NCBI GenBank assembly: GCA_030148025.1
Contig: JASBUG010000033.1
Span: 57,682 to 121,681, forward strand
Source of the DNA: Flavobacteriaceae bacterium
GTDB lineage: Bacteria; Bacteroidota; Bacteroidia; Flavobacteriales; Flavobacteriaceae
Reading direction: 5' to 3'
DNA length: 64,000 nucleotides
This document shows positions 52,491 through 60,401 of this stretch, piece after piece; position 1 is the stretch's first letter, and the number at the start of each line of letters is the position of its first letter. Below the pieces are notes generated by a model. That model ran no database searches and was not told where the DNA came from. It was given only the letters and a program-made list of their open reading frames with translations. A program made the position numbers and the translations under genes.

Positions 52491-52952
52491 ATGAAAACAA
52501 TAAAATTAACCTTAGTAGTTGTAGCAATTTTAGTAAGCAACTTATCATTACACGCTCAATATAAACAAGAAGAAATTCGGTATGCAATTGAGCTCGCTGA
52601 TAATGAATACAAAGATCTTATTAGATACAATATGAACTTCACTAAAAAAGAATCAGACGCATTTTGGCCAATACTAAATGAGTATTTAAATAAGCGTGAT
52701 GAAATCTTTAATAAAGAAGTAAATATGTTCTTGAAAGACTATACAAAACTTAATAACGAACAAGCTAAAGACTTTCTAAACAAGCTACTTAAATACGACG
52801 ACCAAATGGATCGCTTACAAAAGAAGTATTTTAGAAAGATTATGAAGGTGCTTCCTGCAAAGAAGTTCTTGCGTTTCAACCAGATCGACAATTTTATTGA
52901 AACCGCTAGAGACTTCAAATTATCTTACGATTTGCCTTTAGTTAAAGGGTAA
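52491..52952 (+). CDS. exported CpxP/Spy-like helical protein
   Basis: A 153-residue periplasmic protein (signal LVVVAILVSNLSLHAQ). The mature part is nearly all helical (KESDAFWPILNEYLNKRDEIFNKEVNMFLKDYTKLNNEQAKDFLNKLL), ending LPAKKFLRFNQIDNFIE. It resembles the Spy/CpxP-type proteins of Bacteroidota, some annotated as sensors of ECF sigma factors. It lies under its own Crp/Fnr dyad and is followed 31 bp later by the radical SAM gene. Confidence 0.8.
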   Translation: MKTIKLTLVVVAILVSNLSLHAQYKQEEIRYAIELADNEYKDLIRYNMNFTKKESDAFWPILNEYLNKRDEIFNKEVNMFLKDYTKLNNEQAKDFLNKLLKYDDQMDRLQKKYFRKIMKVLPAKKFLRFNQIDNFIETARDFKLSYDLPLVKG

Positions 52953-52983
52953 TTCTACTGTTAATTCCTTAAATTTAAGAGTC

Positions 52984-54195
52984 ATGAAAGTCTATTTAAT
53001 AAAAGCTTCCGCTGGAAGCGAATACTCAAAATATAAAGCCGAAACTGGTGGTCCACCTCAAAATATTTTTTCGGCTGCAGCGACAACGCCTAGTTATGTA
53101 GAGATTGAAATGTGTGATGAGACTATTGGCATGAAAACCAATTTTAATTCTGATGCAGATATTGTTGCCATTTTTATGTCAACTCCAGATGCTTTGCGTG
53201 CCTATGAAATAGCTGATAAATTTAAAGCTCAAGGTAAAACTATTGTGCTTGGAGGTTTACATACTCATTTTATGCAAGCAGAAGCTAATAAGCATGCTGA
53301 TGCTATTTTACTTGGTGAAATTGAAGGTATTTGGGAAGAGTTGCTAGAAGATTATCAAAAAGGAACTTTAAAGAAAAGCTATCAGAGAGATACTGTTTTC
53401 GATCTAAAAGATCTTAAGCCCTATCCAACACATATTATTCATCCTGAACGCTATGATTATACGTGGTCTGTAGTAGTGTCTAGAGGTTGTCCGTTTAAAT
53501 GCGATTTCTGTTTAGTACATAAATTCTTTAAAAAGTATCAATTACGTCCAATAGAAAACATTGTTAGTGAGCTTAAAGCCTTAAAAGAAATAGGTGTTGA
53601 GTGGGTAGAATTACACTCAGATAACTTAACTCAGGATAAAGAATATGCAATAGCGTTATTTGAAGCTTTAGCGCCACTAAAAATGAACTTTTTTGGAGAA
53701 ACAACAATCATGATTGCAAGAGATGAACGTTTGCTAGCTGCGGCTCAAAAAGCAGGAGTTAAAATGTTGTTGTTTGGTATAGAAACGCCAAGTGAAAAAG
53801 CCTTAAAAGATCAAGGAAAAGCGTTTGTAAAACCAAACAAGATCAAAGAGTACGTAAAAATCGTTAAAAGCTACGGTATTGAAGTTGTTGGAGATTTCCT
53901 GTTTGGTTTTGACGCGCACGATACTAATATATTTCAGGAAACATTAGACTTTGTTAGAGATATAAAAGCAGATAAAATATATCCTCACTTAATGATTCCT
54001 TTTCCTGGGTCTGACACCTATAAACGATTAGATGATAAAGGTAGAATTTTAACAAAGGATTGGTCTAAATACGAAGGAAGTAATGCAGTCTATCAGCCAA
54101 AATTAATGTCTCCTAAAGAGCTGGAAGAAGGGCTTTGGTGGTTTTGGTATGAAAATGCAAGCTTTATGGATAAAGTAAAATATATGTTTAGCTAA
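52984..54195 (+). CDS. B12-binding-domain radical SAM protein
   Basis: A 403-residue iron-sulfur enzyme. The N-terminal half (about 30-135) has the Rossmann-like B12-binding pattern (VAIFMSTPDALRAYEIADKF, TIVLGGLHTHFMQAEANKHADAILLGEIEG) but lacks the D-x-H-x-x-G cobalamin-ligand motif. The radical SAM cluster is C169-x3-C173-x2-C176 (SRGCPFKCDFC). The C-terminal extension (about 340-403) reads KLMSPKELEEGLWWFWYENASF. Substrate unknown. The cluster is O2-sensitive, unlike the O2-dependent enzymes upstream. It probably shares the promoter of 52491. Confidence 0.87.
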   Translation: MKVYLIKASAGSEYSKYKAETGGPPQNIFSAAATTPSYVEIEMCDETIGMKTNFNSDADIVAIFMSTPDALRAYEIADKFKAQGKTIVLGGLHTHFMQAEANKHADAILLGEIEGIWEELLEDYQKGTLKKSYQRDTVFDLKDLKPYPTHIIHPERYDYTWSVVVSRGCPFKCDFCLVHKFFKKYQLRPIENIVSELKALKEIGVEWVELHSDNLTQDKEYAIALFEALAPLKMNFFGETTIMIARDERLLAAAQKAGVKMLLFGIETPSEKALKDQGKAFVKPNKIKEYVKIVKSYGIEVVGDFLFGFDAHDTNIFQETLDFVRDIKADKIYPHLMIPFPGSDTYKRLDDKGRILTKDWSKYEGSNAVYQPKLMSPKELEEGLWWFWYENASFMDKVKYMFS

Positions 54196-54197
54196 CA

Positions 54198-54277
54198 CGA
54201 GCGACGAGAAATCTCATCTTGTTTTACATTTTTAACATAAATAATGAGATTCCTCTTCGTTCCTCGTTCGGAATGAC
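54198..54277. repeat. REP-like inverted repeat
   Basis: The left arm CGAGCGACGAGAAATCTCAT (54198-54217) is matched imperfectly by the right arm ATGAGATTCCTCTTCGTTCC through TCGGAATGAC. Both resemble dispersed flavobacterial palindromes known to me as intergenic repeats. Confidence 0.6.
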
Positions 54278-54303
54278 AATAACAATAACAAAAAAAAGAA
54301 ATT

Positions 54304-54489
54304 ATGAATATTTGGTTTTATATAGGAATTGGTTTAATACTTTGGGTATTGTATGATTTGTATTATGGTGTTACATGGACACATAAACCTATTTACAGAA
54401 AGTATGAACCAACTACGTATTGGGTGGTAACTTTAATTTGGATTGCTGTTGCAGTAACCACAACCTTAGCTGGTTTGGGTATGTTTTAG
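54304..54489 (+). CDS. small membrane protein, 61 aa (distant relative of 46544 and 48391)
   Basis: Two hydrophobic helices (IWFYIGIGLILWVLYDLYYGV and YWVVTLIWIAVAVTTTLAGLGMF). The segment YYGVTWTHKPIYRKYEPTTYWVVTLIW is similar to GVTYFIEPISKKENKILYWVIVCSW of the protein at 46544. The first helix is shorter. It follows a REP-like repeat and has no dyad; function unknown. Confidence 0.65.
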   Translation: MNIWFYIGIGLILWVLYDLYYGVTWTHKPIYRKYEPTTYWVVTLIWIAVAVTTTLAGLGMF

Positions 54490-54560
54490 TGGTTAGTATA
54501 CATCTTGGTTTTGTAAGAAAATTTAGTTACTTTGTTTAACTGTCGATAAACTTTAACCTG

Positions 54561-54582
54561 TGTTGAACTTGTCTCAGTATCT
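54561..54582. repeat. REP-like fragment
   Basis: GTTGAACTTGTCTCAGTATC resembles the common flavobacterial dispersed repeat with core TGAACTTGTCTCAG. It lies upstream of the accessory gene at 54627. Confidence 0.4.
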
Positions 54583-54626
54583 AAACTGAATTTATCTTCG
54601 CGTTGTAAGCAATTTGACCAATCAAA

Positions 54627-55256
54627 ATGGAAAACGAAGAAATAACAAAAATACAACCAAATATAATTATTGGAGAAGATTATGATGGTTGGATTAATCT
54701 GACTGCTTGGAAAGGGTTCGAAAGTCGAAATGGATTTTATGGCTTAAAAGATTCTGACAAGAAATCAGACGGAATCATTAAAGCACATATAATTGGAGAA
54801 TCTGTTGACTATGTTCACGTCTTATCGCAATCTCAATTCAATGCAATTAAATTCTTAAAAGAAAACTCTGAAAAAGTCCGTGACTCTTTATTAAATGGGC
54901 TTTTGGAAGATTATCCAAATGCTAAAGATATTTACGAAGATTTAATGCCTAAAATAAACACAACAGCTGACTATAAAGATAATCTTGGAGTTGCATTTAT
55001 TCACATTATGGATAGCGAAAAAGATAATCACGCATACATTGGATTCGAATTAGGCTGTTCTTGGGATGATGAACACGGGGTTGGAGTTATGATGCATAAA
55101 GACAGGGTGGTGAATATAGGGCTTGCAGAGGAATCGTTTAACCACTGGAATTGTTACCACGATAATGGAACTGCAGAATACGAACAGAATAAATGGGAAA
55201 AGACAAATAGAATAATAAAGGAACACCAAAAAAAGTGGTGGGAGTTTTGGAAATAA
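54627..55256 (+). CDS. DUF6985-like accessory protein, 209 aa
   Basis: A cytoplasmic protein without signal. The segment ELGCSWDDEHGVGVMMHKDRVVNIGLAEESF resembles my memory of DUF6985, a family that includes putative immunity-type proteins; the assignment is tentative. The N-terminal half (about 1-110) contains WINLTAWKGFESRNGFYG. It ends WWEFWK. It is flanked by a REP-like fragment on the left and a palindromic tail on the right, which fits a recently acquired gene. Confidence 0.62.
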   Translation: MENEEITKIQPNIIIGEDYDGWINLTAWKGFESRNGFYGLKDSDKKSDGIIKAHIIGESVDYVHVLSQSQFNAIKFLKENSEKVRDSLLNGLLEDYPNAKDIYEDLMPKINTTADYKDNLGVAFIHIMDSEKDNHAYIGFELGCSWDDEHGVGVMMHKDRVVNIGLAEESFNHWNCYHDNGTAEYEQNKWEKTNRIIKEHQKKWWEFWK

Positions 55257-55258
55257 AA

Positions 55259-55310
55259 ACTGCTTACAACATTGGCTATAAGTAATTACTTGTTCTCACC
55301 CACTCTGAAC
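55259..55310. repeat. cassette-like 3' element after the accessory gene
   Basis: The tail ACTGCTTACAACATTGGC then TATAAGTAATTACTTG contains the palindrome AAGTAATTACTT. I recall similar tails behind unrelated orphan genes in Flavobacteriaceae, where they may mark a mobile unit; this is recollection, not a search result. Confidence 0.4.
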
Positions 55311-55344
55311 TGAATCTCCCTAAAAACATCCCATAAAACACCAT

Positions 55345-55373
55345 AAAAAGCCACTCAAATTGAGTGGCTTTTT
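55345..55373. terminator. intrinsic terminator
   Basis: GCCACTCAA / TTGAGTGGC flanked by A5 and T5 tracts, between convergent genes at 54627 and 55397. Confidence 0.88.
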
Positions 55374-55396
55374 ATTTTTATAGCTTCTTATCTGTT

Positions 55397-56617
55397 TTAA
55401 AACGTTACTTCAGCTTCAATAACTTTATCGCCTCGTTTAACTTTTACCGTAGTAGTATTACCCTTTTCAAATTTAGATAATGCTTTCATATAGCCCATCA
55501 TATCTTCAACCACATGCTCTCCTAATTGAATAACCACATCGCCTTTTTGTAGTCCTGCTTTTTGTGCTGGTTTATCTTCACTAACACCATCAATACGCAT
55601 TCCTTTTTCTGTATACATATAATCTGGTACAACACCCAATGTTACCTTAAATCTTGGTGTGTCGCTTTCATCGCTTTTAGTTTTTCTAAATGCTAATTCG
55701 CCATTATCATCTAGATCTGTAATAATTGTGTAAATGTAGTTTGAGATCAATTCCATCCCTGCATAGTTCAGTTTATCATGATCATCACTTGGTCTGTGAT
55801 AATCTTCATGCTGACCTGTAAAGAAATGCAATACTGGAATATCATTTAAATAAAACGACGTGTGGTCTGATGGTCCTACTCCAGACTCGTGCTCTACAAT
55901 CTTAAACTTATCATTGTTAGATGTAATTGTTTGCTTAAAAATTGGTGACGTTCCTGTGCCGTAAACCGCTAAAGTACTATCAGCTTTTAAACGACCAACC
56001 ATATCCATATTCATCATATAATTAATAGACTCAACAGGAAGCGTCGTATTTTTTACAAAGTAATTAGATCCTAATAAACCCATTTCTTCACCAGAAAAAG
56101 CCATGAATAAGTAATTATTATTCTTGTTGGTTTCTTTAAGTTTTGAAGCAAGATTTAGCATAACCGCTACACCACTTGCATTGTCGTCTGCTCCATTATG
56201 GATTTGTTTTTCTTCGCCTCTATATAATGATCCATTCTCTCCATATCCTAAATGATCATAGTGAGCACCAATAATTATGGTTCTTTCAGCTTTGTTGTCT
56301 AAGTATCCTAAAATGTTTCGCCCTGTAATAGCACCTTCACCTTCTTCAAATGTTGCTTGAGAGTGTGGATCTTTTTTAGGTGTAAATGTGAAGTCCTGAT
56401 AAAATCCGTCAGTTCCTTTTCCTACTAACCCAAGTGATTTAAATCTTTTAGCAATATACTCTGCCGCAAGCCTTTCGCCTTCGGTTCCTGTAGCGCGTCC
56501 TTCTAACTTATCATCTGCTAAAAAAACAACGTCTTCTTTAATTTTATTTTCTGGAACATATTCATTTTTACACGCAACAAGCGTTAAAAAAAATACTATT
56601 AACGATATTTGTTTCAT
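55397..56617 (-). CDS. M28 family metallopeptidase with PDZ domain, lipoprotein
   Basis: A 406-residue lipoprotein (signal IVFFLTLVAC, lipobox Cys16). Zinc ligands are all in canonical context: H and D of GAHYDHLG, D of NGADDNASG, E-E of AFSGEEMGLLGS, D of NMDMVGRL, H of HEDYHRPSDDHDK. A PDZ domain occupies about 310-406. ATG 56617 is chosen because an upstream in-frame start would overlap the divergent promoters. It hydrolyses peptides at the envelope. Confidence 0.92.
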   Translation of the reverse strand: MKQISLIVFFLTLVACKNEYVPENKIKEDVVFLADDKLEGRATGTEGERLAAEYIAKRFKSLGLVGKGTDGFYQDFTFTPKKDPHSQATFEEGEGAITGRNILGYLDNKAERTIIIGAHYDHLGYGENGSLYRGEEKQIHNGADDNASGVAVMLNLASKLKETNKNNNYLFMAFSGEEMGLLGSNYFVKNTTLPVESINYMMNMDMVGRLKADSTLAVYGTGTSPIFKQTITSNNDKFKIVEHESGVGPSDHTSFYLNDIPVLHFFTGQHEDYHRPSDDHDKLNYAGMELISNYIYTIITDLDDNGELAFRKTKSDESDTPRFKVTLGVVPDYMYTEKGMRIDGVSEDKPAQKAGLQKGDVVIQLGEHVVEDMMGYMKALSKFEKGNTTTVKVKRGDKVIEAEVTF

Positions 56618-56628
56618 TATAATAATTT

Positions 56629-56636
56629 TACATTTG
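56629..56636 (+). promoter_or_regulatory. -7 element for the TolB-like gene
   Basis: TACATTTG matches TAnnTTTG with a TTG 17 bp upstream (56609-56611). Transcription is expected near 56642, 19 bp before ATG 56661. Confidence 0.6.
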
Positions 56637-56638
56637 CT

Positions 56639-56646
56639 CAAAATTA
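56639..56646 (-). promoter_or_regulatory. -7 element for the M28-PDZ gene
   Basis: On the minus strand TAATTTTG matches TAnnTTTG, 22 bp from ATG 56617. It lies 2 bp from the divergent -7 element, so only one polymerase can bind at a time. Confidence 0.55.
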
Positions 56647-56660
56647 ACAATTATCCCATC

Positions 56661-57773
56661 ATGAAGTACGTATTTTCCCTATTATTTTTAATGCTATTCT
56701 TAGCTTGTAAAACCGAAAAAAAAGAGGCTACTCCTGAGACCAAAACCGAAGACGCTACTTCTGGAGCTACCAATACAAAAACATTAATCTATCCTGAGGA
56801 AAAACACTTCAAATCGATAAAACAGATTACGTTTGGTGGTGATAATGCAGAAGCTTACTGGAGTTTTGATGATAAGCAATTAGTGTTTCAATCGAACAAT
56901 AAAGATTGGGGAGTAGAATGCGACCAGATGTTCTTGATGAATGCAGATGAAACTTTTTATGATAAAAAACCGCCAATGATAAGTACTGGTTTAGGAAGAA
57001 CTACTTGTGCTTATTTTTTACCAGATAATAAAAGTTGGGTTTACGGATCTACTCATTTAGGTGGCGAAGAGTGTCCTCCTGCACCATTAAGACGTGAAGG
57101 TAAATATGTTTGGCCAATTTATCCTAGCTATGACATTTTTGTAGCAGATCTAGAAGGAAATATTACAGCGCAATTAACTACAGAACCTGGATATGATGCT
57201 GAGGCAACAGTATCTCCTAAAGGTGATAAGATCGTGTTTACCTCAATGAGAACTGGCGATCTAGAGTTATTTACAATGAATATTGATGGAACAGATGTAA
57301 AGCAAATTACTTACGAATTAGGTTATGATGGTGGTGCTTTCTTTTCACCTGATGGAAGCAAATTAATCTTCCGTTCATCACGCCCTAAAACTGAAGAAGA
57401 AATAAAAGAATATAAAGATCTTTTAGCTGAGGGGTTAGTTCAACCAACAGAAATGGAGCTTTACATTTGTAATGCTGATGGAAGTGATCTTAGACAATTA
57501 ACTAATCTAGGTAACGCTAACTGGAGTCCGTTTTTTCATCCTAGTGGAGAAAAGATCTTATTCTCATCAAACTTTGAGTCTGAAAGAGGGTTTCCTTTTA
57601 ACTTATACATGATCGATATTGATGGAAAGAACCTAACGCGTATTACACATAGTGAAACATTTGATGCGTTTCCAGTATTTTCAAATGACGGAAAGAAGTT
57701 GATCTTCTCTTCTAATAGAAATAATGGTGGCGGTCATGATACCAACTTGTTTATCGCAGAGTGGCAAGACTAA
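56661..57773 (+). CDS. TolB-like beta-propeller lipoprotein
   Basis: A 370-residue lipoprotein (signal LLFLMLFLAC, lipobox Cys16). It then has WD40-like propeller blades with TolB repeats: AYWSFDDKQLVFQSN, ATVSPKGDKIVFTSMRTGDLELFTMNIDG, GAFFSPDGSKLIFRSSRP, PFFHPSGEKILFSSNFE, FPVFSNDGKKLIFSSNRN. Such proteins bind partners at the envelope, often near peptidases. It is divergent from the M28-PDZ peptidase. ATG 56661 is used; the longer frame begins upstream of the promoter. Confidence 0.87.
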   Translation: MKYVFSLLFLMLFLACKTEKKEATPETKTEDATSGATNTKTLIYPEEKHFKSIKQITFGGDNAEAYWSFDDKQLVFQSNNKDWGVECDQMFLMNADETFYDKKPPMISTGLGRTTCAYFLPDNKSWVYGSTHLGGEECPPAPLRREGKYVWPIYPSYDIFVADLEGNITAQLTTEPGYDAEATVSPKGDKIVFTSMRTGDLELFTMNIDGTDVKQITYELGYDGGAFFSPDGSKLIFRSSRPKTEEEIKEYKDLLAEGLVQPTEMELYICNADGSDLRQLTNLGNANWSPFFHPSGEKILFSSNFESERGFPFNLYMIDIDGKNLTRITHSETFDAFPVFSNDGKKLIFSSNRNNGGGHDTNLFIAEWQD

Positions 57774-57788
57774 CTAGATACATTATAT

Positions 57789-57819
57789 AAAAAAGGGAGC
57801 TAATTAGCTCCTTTTTTTT
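57789..57819. terminator. bidirectional terminator
   Basis: AAAAAAGGGAGC / GCTCCTTTTTTT with loop TAATTA, between convergent genes. Confidence 0.88.
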
Positions 57820-57839
57820 ATTGATTGCTGGTATTCTTA

Positions 57840-60251
57840 TTAGTGTTTATTTCCTAATCTATCTCTTTCATCTACAGATGAAGAACGTTCGTTTGTAGAT
57901 AGTTTTGTGTTACCAAATTTATATCTAAATCCAAGGCGGAAATAGCGGTCATCTAAGTCTTTATAACTAGTGTTTCTTTGGTAGTTTGGATTTCCGGGTT
58001 CAAATAATTCGGTTACTACAAAAAAGTTTTGTTCATTAAACAAATCTGATAAAGACAAGGATAATATTCCTTTTCCTTTAAACATTGATTTTTTTATGGC
58101 TAGCTCAGAAAATATAGTTGTATCTACATCTTGTAATCCCTGTACATTTTTATGTATATAGGTAATATTAAAATTAACGGTTAGGCTGTTATCTTTAAGA
58201 AATGAAAAATTATTCTGAAAGATGCTGTAATTAGACCATCTGCCTTTGTTAAATGTATTGTTAAACAAGGTCGCATTATCCTCATATTTATAAAAAGAGG
58301 TTCCCAAATAAACGTTCCAACGCTTTACAACATCAAAATAAGCTTCCAGGTCTAAACCTATTTCTTCGGTATGGTTAATATTTACAGAGGTGTAGGCAAT
58401 ATTGTTATTTACATTGTCTTGAAAAGGAATCTCAAAAATATTGTTCTTATACTTTTTATAATACGTACTTATTTCAAATACATTACCAATAGAAATTCCT
58501 AATTTATAATTATCTGTAAAGTAAGGCTTCAATTCAGGATTTCCATTAACATAAGTATTATCATTCAGGTAATATCTAAAAGGGTTTAACTCACTATAAT
58601 TTGGGCGTTTTATACTACGCTTATAGTTTACGTAGATATTTACCTTTTCAGAAACTTGATGTCCTAAATTAAATGTTGGAAACCATTCTAAATAATCTTG
58701 TTTATTTGTTTCGTTGGTTGATTGAGAAACACCTTCAATATTTGTTTGTTCTAACCTTATCCCAGTACTTAAATTCCATTTTTCCCAACTCTTATCATAA
58801 CTTATGTAACCTGCATATACCTTTTCGTCGTATTTAAAAAAGTCTGTATTAGATCCATTTAGAGTTTCTGTTCCTGAAACAATATCGAAATGATCTATAC
58901 CACTACTTGTTTCTACATTAGAGATTTTAGCGCCTATTTCAAAATTAGAAGAATCATCAATAGGTGTGGTAAAATCTATTTGAGATGTAATAATCTCGGT
59001 TTCTTGGTCAGATCGTGTTCTAAACGTATTATTTAAAAGCAGTGAACTATTTCCTGAAAAATAATCGGTTGCAACATTTTGGTTTCTTCTGTAGTCATAA
59101 GTTGTATAATGCGTATTCACTAATAACCGTGCTCCTTTTTCAAACCTTTGAATAAAGTCAACATCAAACCCTAAATTGTCCTTTTTGTCTTTCGATAAGT
59201 TAAACGAATTGAACCTGGACAATGCCAAATCTCCTCCTGGAGAAACATCGGTATCACTTTTAGTGTTCCTTTTATAGTAAGGTAAAAATTGGGTGTTTGC
59301 TGAAAGTATAAGTGTGCTTTTATCTGTAAGATCCCAATCAAAATTAGCGCTAAAATTATGTGTTTCAGACCATGTGTTTCTATCTACAAAGCTTTTCCAA
59401 AACTCTGCAGGAAACTGGATTGTTTCATCATCTTCTCTGTTTACCTTTCTCTTGTTATAACTATAGTTCGCAAAAAAGCTAATGTTCTTCCCTTTAAAGT
59501 AATTGGTCATACCGTGGTTTGTTTTAAAAAACACACCTTGTGTAGCATTACTAAAAACACTTCCATTATATCCAGAAACCAGATTCTTAGACATAACAAT
59601 ATTTAAAACCACACCACTTTCTGCATCATATCTTGCAGGAGGGTTGGTAATTACCTCAACAGATTTAATATTACTTGCTGAAGTGCCTTGTAGTAGTTCT
59701 ACAATTTCAGAGGAAGATATATGTACGCGCCTGTCGTTTATATACACAATAGGCGTTGAACCTTTAACTGTTATAGATTGATCTAATACCAATACGCCTG
59801 GAGTATTTTGAAGAACATCCATTAAGTTGCCTTCACTTAATGCAGACTTTTCTACATTAAACACCAATCTGTCTGTCTCTCGTTTTAAAGTTGGCTTTCG
59901 GTAAACCAGCTCTACTTCAGATAATGCCTCAACCGATTCTTTTAAAATAATTGTTGGTAGCTCAAGATTGTTTGTAACGGTTATATTTTTAATATTATCT
60001 TCATAACTAATAAAACTGGCTTTTAAAATATAAGAGCCCGTAGAAAGTTCATTTAATACAAATTTCCCATCTTCATCTGATGTGGTTCCGGAAACAATTG
60101 TTGAATCTTGACTTTTAAGAATTAATATGTTGGAATATGCGATAGGAATACCACCTTCATCCTTTATATCACCTGAAACCGTAAAGGTTTGGGACCAAAG
60201 TATTGAAGTGCAAAAAAAAAGTAGTATTACATAAAAATCCCTCGTAATCAC
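57840..60251 (-). CDS. TonB-dependent-receptor-like outer-membrane beta-barrel protein
   Basis: An 803-residue outer-membrane protein. Signal (ILLFFCTSILWSQ), a carboxypeptidase-regulatory-like domain (about 22-105, FTVSGDIKDEGGIPIAYSNILIL), a plug (about 125-220, ENVMDVLQNTPGVLVLDQSITVKGSTPIVYINDRRV), then a 22-strand-type barrel (OMP_b-brl_3 group). No SusD partner is adjacent, so it is not a glycan SusC pair. The start is GTG at 60251. A -7 element at 60274-60281 and a dyad at 60303-60319 lie upstream. Its ligand is unknown. Confidence 0.87.
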   Translation of the reverse strand: MITRDFYVILLFFCTSILWSQTFTVSGDIKDEGGIPIAYSNILILKSQDSTIVSGTTSDEDGKFVLNELSTGSYILKASFISYEDNIKNITVTNNLELPTIILKESVEALSEVELVYRKPTLKRETDRLVFNVEKSALSEGNLMDVLQNTPGVLVLDQSITVKGSTPIVYINDRRVHISSSEIVELLQGTSASNIKSVEVITNPPARYDAESGVVLNIVMSKNLVSGYNGSVFSNATQGVFFKTNHGMTNYFKGKNISFFANYSYNKRKVNREDDETIQFPAEFWKSFVDRNTWSETHNFSANFDWDLTDKSTLILSANTQFLPYYKRNTKSDTDVSPGGDLALSRFNSFNLSKDKKDNLGFDVDFIQRFEKGARLLVNTHYTTYDYRRNQNVATDYFSGNSSLLLNNTFRTRSDQETEIITSQIDFTTPIDDSSNFEIGAKISNVETSSGIDHFDIVSGTETLNGSNTDFFKYDEKVYAGYISYDKSWEKWNLSTGIRLEQTNIEGVSQSTNETNKQDYLEWFPTFNLGHQVSEKVNIYVNYKRSIKRPNYSELNPFRYYLNDNTYVNGNPELKPYFTDNYKLGISIGNVFEISTYYKKYKNNIFEIPFQDNVNNNIAYTSVNINHTEEIGLDLEAYFDVVKRWNVYLGTSFYKYEDNATLFNNTFNKGRWSNYSIFQNNFSFLKDNSLTVNFNITYIHKNVQGLQDVDTTIFSELAIKKSMFKGKGILSLSLSDLFNEQNFFVVTELFEPGNPNYQRNTSYKDLDDRYFRLGFRYKFGNTKLSTNERSSSVDERDRLGNKH

Positions 60252-60273
60252 TGTAAATTTGGCATTACCGTCG

Positions 60274-60319
60274 CAAACATATAACTTTAAATTAATATTT
60301 AATTACGGAAAAACCGTAA
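60274..60319 (-). promoter_or_regulatory. promoter and dyad for the TonB-like barrel gene
   Basis: On the minus strand TATGTTTG (60281-60274) matches TAnnTTTG. The dyad TTACGG-AAAAA-CCGTAA (60303-60319) would be centred near -44, a typical activator site distinct from the Crp/Fnr sequence. Confidence 0.45.
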
Positions 60320-60362
60320 AGGATAGGTAATTGTTGATGAAAAATACAAAAATTATTTTGTT

Positions 60363-60370
60363 TACTTTTG
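60363..60370 (+). promoter_or_regulatory. -7 element for lepA
   Basis: TACTTTTG matches TAnnTTTG, 31 bp upstream of the lepA start. Confidence 0.5.
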
Positions 60371-60401
60371 CGCTTTGGTAAAAAGCCATCAAAAAGATTA
60401 G

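Noticed and set aside
54611..54630. TTGAC-CA-ATCAA near 54616 as a further Crp/Fnr dyad
   Set aside because: The spacer is only 2 bp, not 4, and the arms are mixed; it does not fit the family.
59358..59781. Two rightward frames over the TonB-like gene
   Set aside because: Antisense shadows of the barrel gene.
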